A stretch of DNA of 64,000 nt from Alginatibacterium sediminis (GTDB lineage: Bacteria > Pseudomonadota > Gammaproteobacteria > Enterobacterales > Celerinatantimonadaceae). Shown piece by piece: positions 62,891 to 64,000 of the stretch (position 1 is its first letter; each line of letters begins with the position of its first letter). Location: contig NZ_RAQO01000005.1 in assembly GCF_003610775.1 (NCBI RefSeq), positions 463,965 through 527,964 on the forward strand. Direction: 5' to 3'. The notes below the pieces were generated by a model, which did no database searches, had not been told where the DNA came from, and saw only the letters and a program-made list of their open reading frames with translations. The position numbers and the translations under genes are program-made.

Positions 62891-64000
62891 ATGGAACAAA
62901 TAGCAGTTAATAATCCAGCATTAGTAGTCTCTGTAATTGGCAAGGCTTATGTCATCGAAGCTAACGGGCAGTTACGACTTCTGAAAGAAGGCGAATCAGT
63001 AGAACGTGGCCAAGTCATCGTTACTGAAAATGGTGCTCAAGTAGCATTTGATTATGACGGCTATCAATACCAGCTAGGTGAAAACAGTGCGACTGCTCTT
63101 AATGCTGAAGCCAATCCTGAGCAAGCTCCTTTGTCAGCTCAAGCCCAGACCGAGTTAGAAATTGCGCAATTACAAGCAGCGATTGCTGACGGTGTCGACC
63201 CCACCGAAGCATTTGAAGCCACTGCTGCAGGCGGCGACGCTGCCCCTGCTGGTGATACTGGCGCAGGCGGTGTTGATGCTGGTAATGGCGGTTTCGTAAG
63301 TATCCAACGAACTGGAGCTACTACAATTGCGCAAAGCGGTTTTGATACCGGCGTCGCTGTTGAAGTCGCATCACCGCAAATTACCCCAGAAGATCCCAAT
63401 TTACTAAACACAGCATTAGATGTTGGTAACGATGTCGTTACTATTGATAGTTTTACCTCGGTAGCTATTACGGACATTGATAGTGATTCAGCTATTGATG
63501 GTGATAATATTACTAATGATAATACCCAAATTTTTAGCGGAACAGCTGAAGCTGGCGCTGAAGTCGAAGTTTTCCTAAACGGTAGTTCTGTCGGGTCGGT
63601 TACAGCTGACCAAGCTGGTCTTTGGAGCTTAGATCATAGCTCCACGGTTTTAATCGATGGGAATTACCAAATTGCAGCGACTGCTACCGATGATGCCGGA
63701 AATACCGCTGAAGCAGATGTATATGATTTTGTTGTCGATACTGTCACTCAAGCTGAAATCAGCGATATCTCTGATGACACTGCGATTGATGGCGACAATA
63801 TTACCAATGACAACACTCAAATCTTTACCGGCAACGCCGAGGCGGGGGCTTCGGTTGAAGTCTTCTTGAATGGTGAGTCAATCGGAACAGTTGAAGCCGA
63901 TGAAAACGGCGCGTGGAGTGTCGATCACAGCGGTGTTGAGCTTGCCGATGGTGAGTATGCAATAACCGCAACGGCGACTGATGTGGCGGGTAATACGGCT
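62891..64000 (+). CDS. Giant repeat adhesin (LapA/BapA-like), N-terminal part
   Basis: The first 370 codons of a protein that runs off the right edge. Residues ~1-75 resemble the retention module of type-I-secreted adhesins (ALVVSVIGKAYVIEANGQLR, ERGQVIVTENGAQVAFDYDG). A Gly/Ala-rich linker follows. Tandem Ig-like repeats of 97 residues begin near residue 195, each opening with AIDGDNITNDNTQIF and ending ATATDxAGNTA. Such proteins anchor in the outer membrane and mediate biofilm; c-di-GMP control through LapD/LapG is usual. ATG 62891 follows AGGAAAG. Confidence 0.88.
   Translation, partial: MEQIAVNNPALVVSVIGKAYVIEANGQLRLLKEGESVERGQVIVTENGAQVAFDYDGYQYQLGENSATALNAEANPEQAPLSAQAQTELEIAQLQAAIADGVDPTEAFEATAAGGDAAPAGDTGAGGVDAGNGGFVSIQRTGATTIAQSGFDTGVAVEVASPQITPEDPNLLNTALDVGNDVVTIDSFTSVAITDIDSDSAIDGDNITNDNTQIFSGTAEAGAEVEVFLNGSSVGSVTADQAGLWSLDHSSTVLIDGNYQIAATATDDAGNTAEADVYDFVVDTVTQAEISDISDDTAIDGDNITNDNTQIFTGNAEAGASVEVFLNGESIGTVEADENGAWSVDHSGVELADGEYAITATATDVAGNTA

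Noticed and set aside
1..64000. CRISPR arrays and rRNA genes
   Set aside because: No regularly spaced short repeats and no rRNA-like stretches were seen; the only repeats are those listed.

Overview
The window looks like chromosome of a marine Gammaproteobacterium of the Alteromonadales type (Vibrionales/Shewanella-like relatives are possible; I do not commit to a genus). The housekeeping blocks rsmE-gshB-yqgE-ruvX and metK/tkt-epd-pgk-fba, GrcA behind an FNR box, and small DUF3545, DUF2956, DUF2164 and DUF3820 proteins all fit that group. MetJ-type operators sit before metE and metK.

Layout. 1-8262: metE (cut by the window edge) divergent from metR, the DEAD-box helicase rhlE, a small periplasmic binding-like protein and a very large AsmA protein. 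8288-31323: an endonuclease I gene (endA, minus strand) split in two by a 22.3-kb integrative element (8791-31053). 31548-32096: two truncated genes (GntR FCD domain, aldo/keto reductase tail) fused at a deletion scar. 32143-47448: ordinary chromosome (GGDEF-EAL protein, second DEAD-box helicase, TSUP and uracil permeases, GrcA, hemerythrin, alanine symporter, ruvX cluster). 47693-62579: a heterodimeric ABC exporter, a chemoreceptor, sprT, metK, a ClC-type channel and the tkt-epd-pgk-fba carbon block. 62891-end: the start of a giant type-I-secreted, LapA/BapA-like repeat adhesin.

The island is the centre of interest. Its right end carries three overlapping tyrosine recombinases plus a small HTH/coiled-coil protein. 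This arrangement resembles Tn554-type trios and, as I recall, the strand-biased circularizing elements (SE/Tn6283 type) of Vibrio. The ends are imperfect inverted repeats next to differing 6-bp flanks, as expected of coupling sequences. Inside lie two decayed integron platforms, at 9281-9708 and 20206-20434. Each has a LexA box and an attI-like site; one keeps a recognisable intI N-terminus. Each is followed by gene cassettes with attC sites at 10647, 12465, 20966, 21757 and 24576. The first cassette pairs a complete tRNA fold carrying a 21-nt anticodon loop with a protein bearing an Rx4H HEPN ribonuclease motif, which I consider the best candidate for an undescribed system. Between the arrays are likely defence or stability genes: an XRE-controlled helicase/winged-helix pair with twin operators, a NERD-helicase, two 68-residue DUF2384 proteins and vapBC. 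vapBC lies between two Tn7-type ends, with TnsB-like sites, that face away from each other.

How it fits together: the recombinases move the island. The arrays show a history of cassette capture whose integrases are now dead, and the Tn7-like ends show a further transposon that has lost its machinery. The cargo is dominated by probable toxins, antitoxins, nucleases and helicases, as in defence islands. All functional calls rest on motifs read by eye and on remembered family knowledge; no database search was run.
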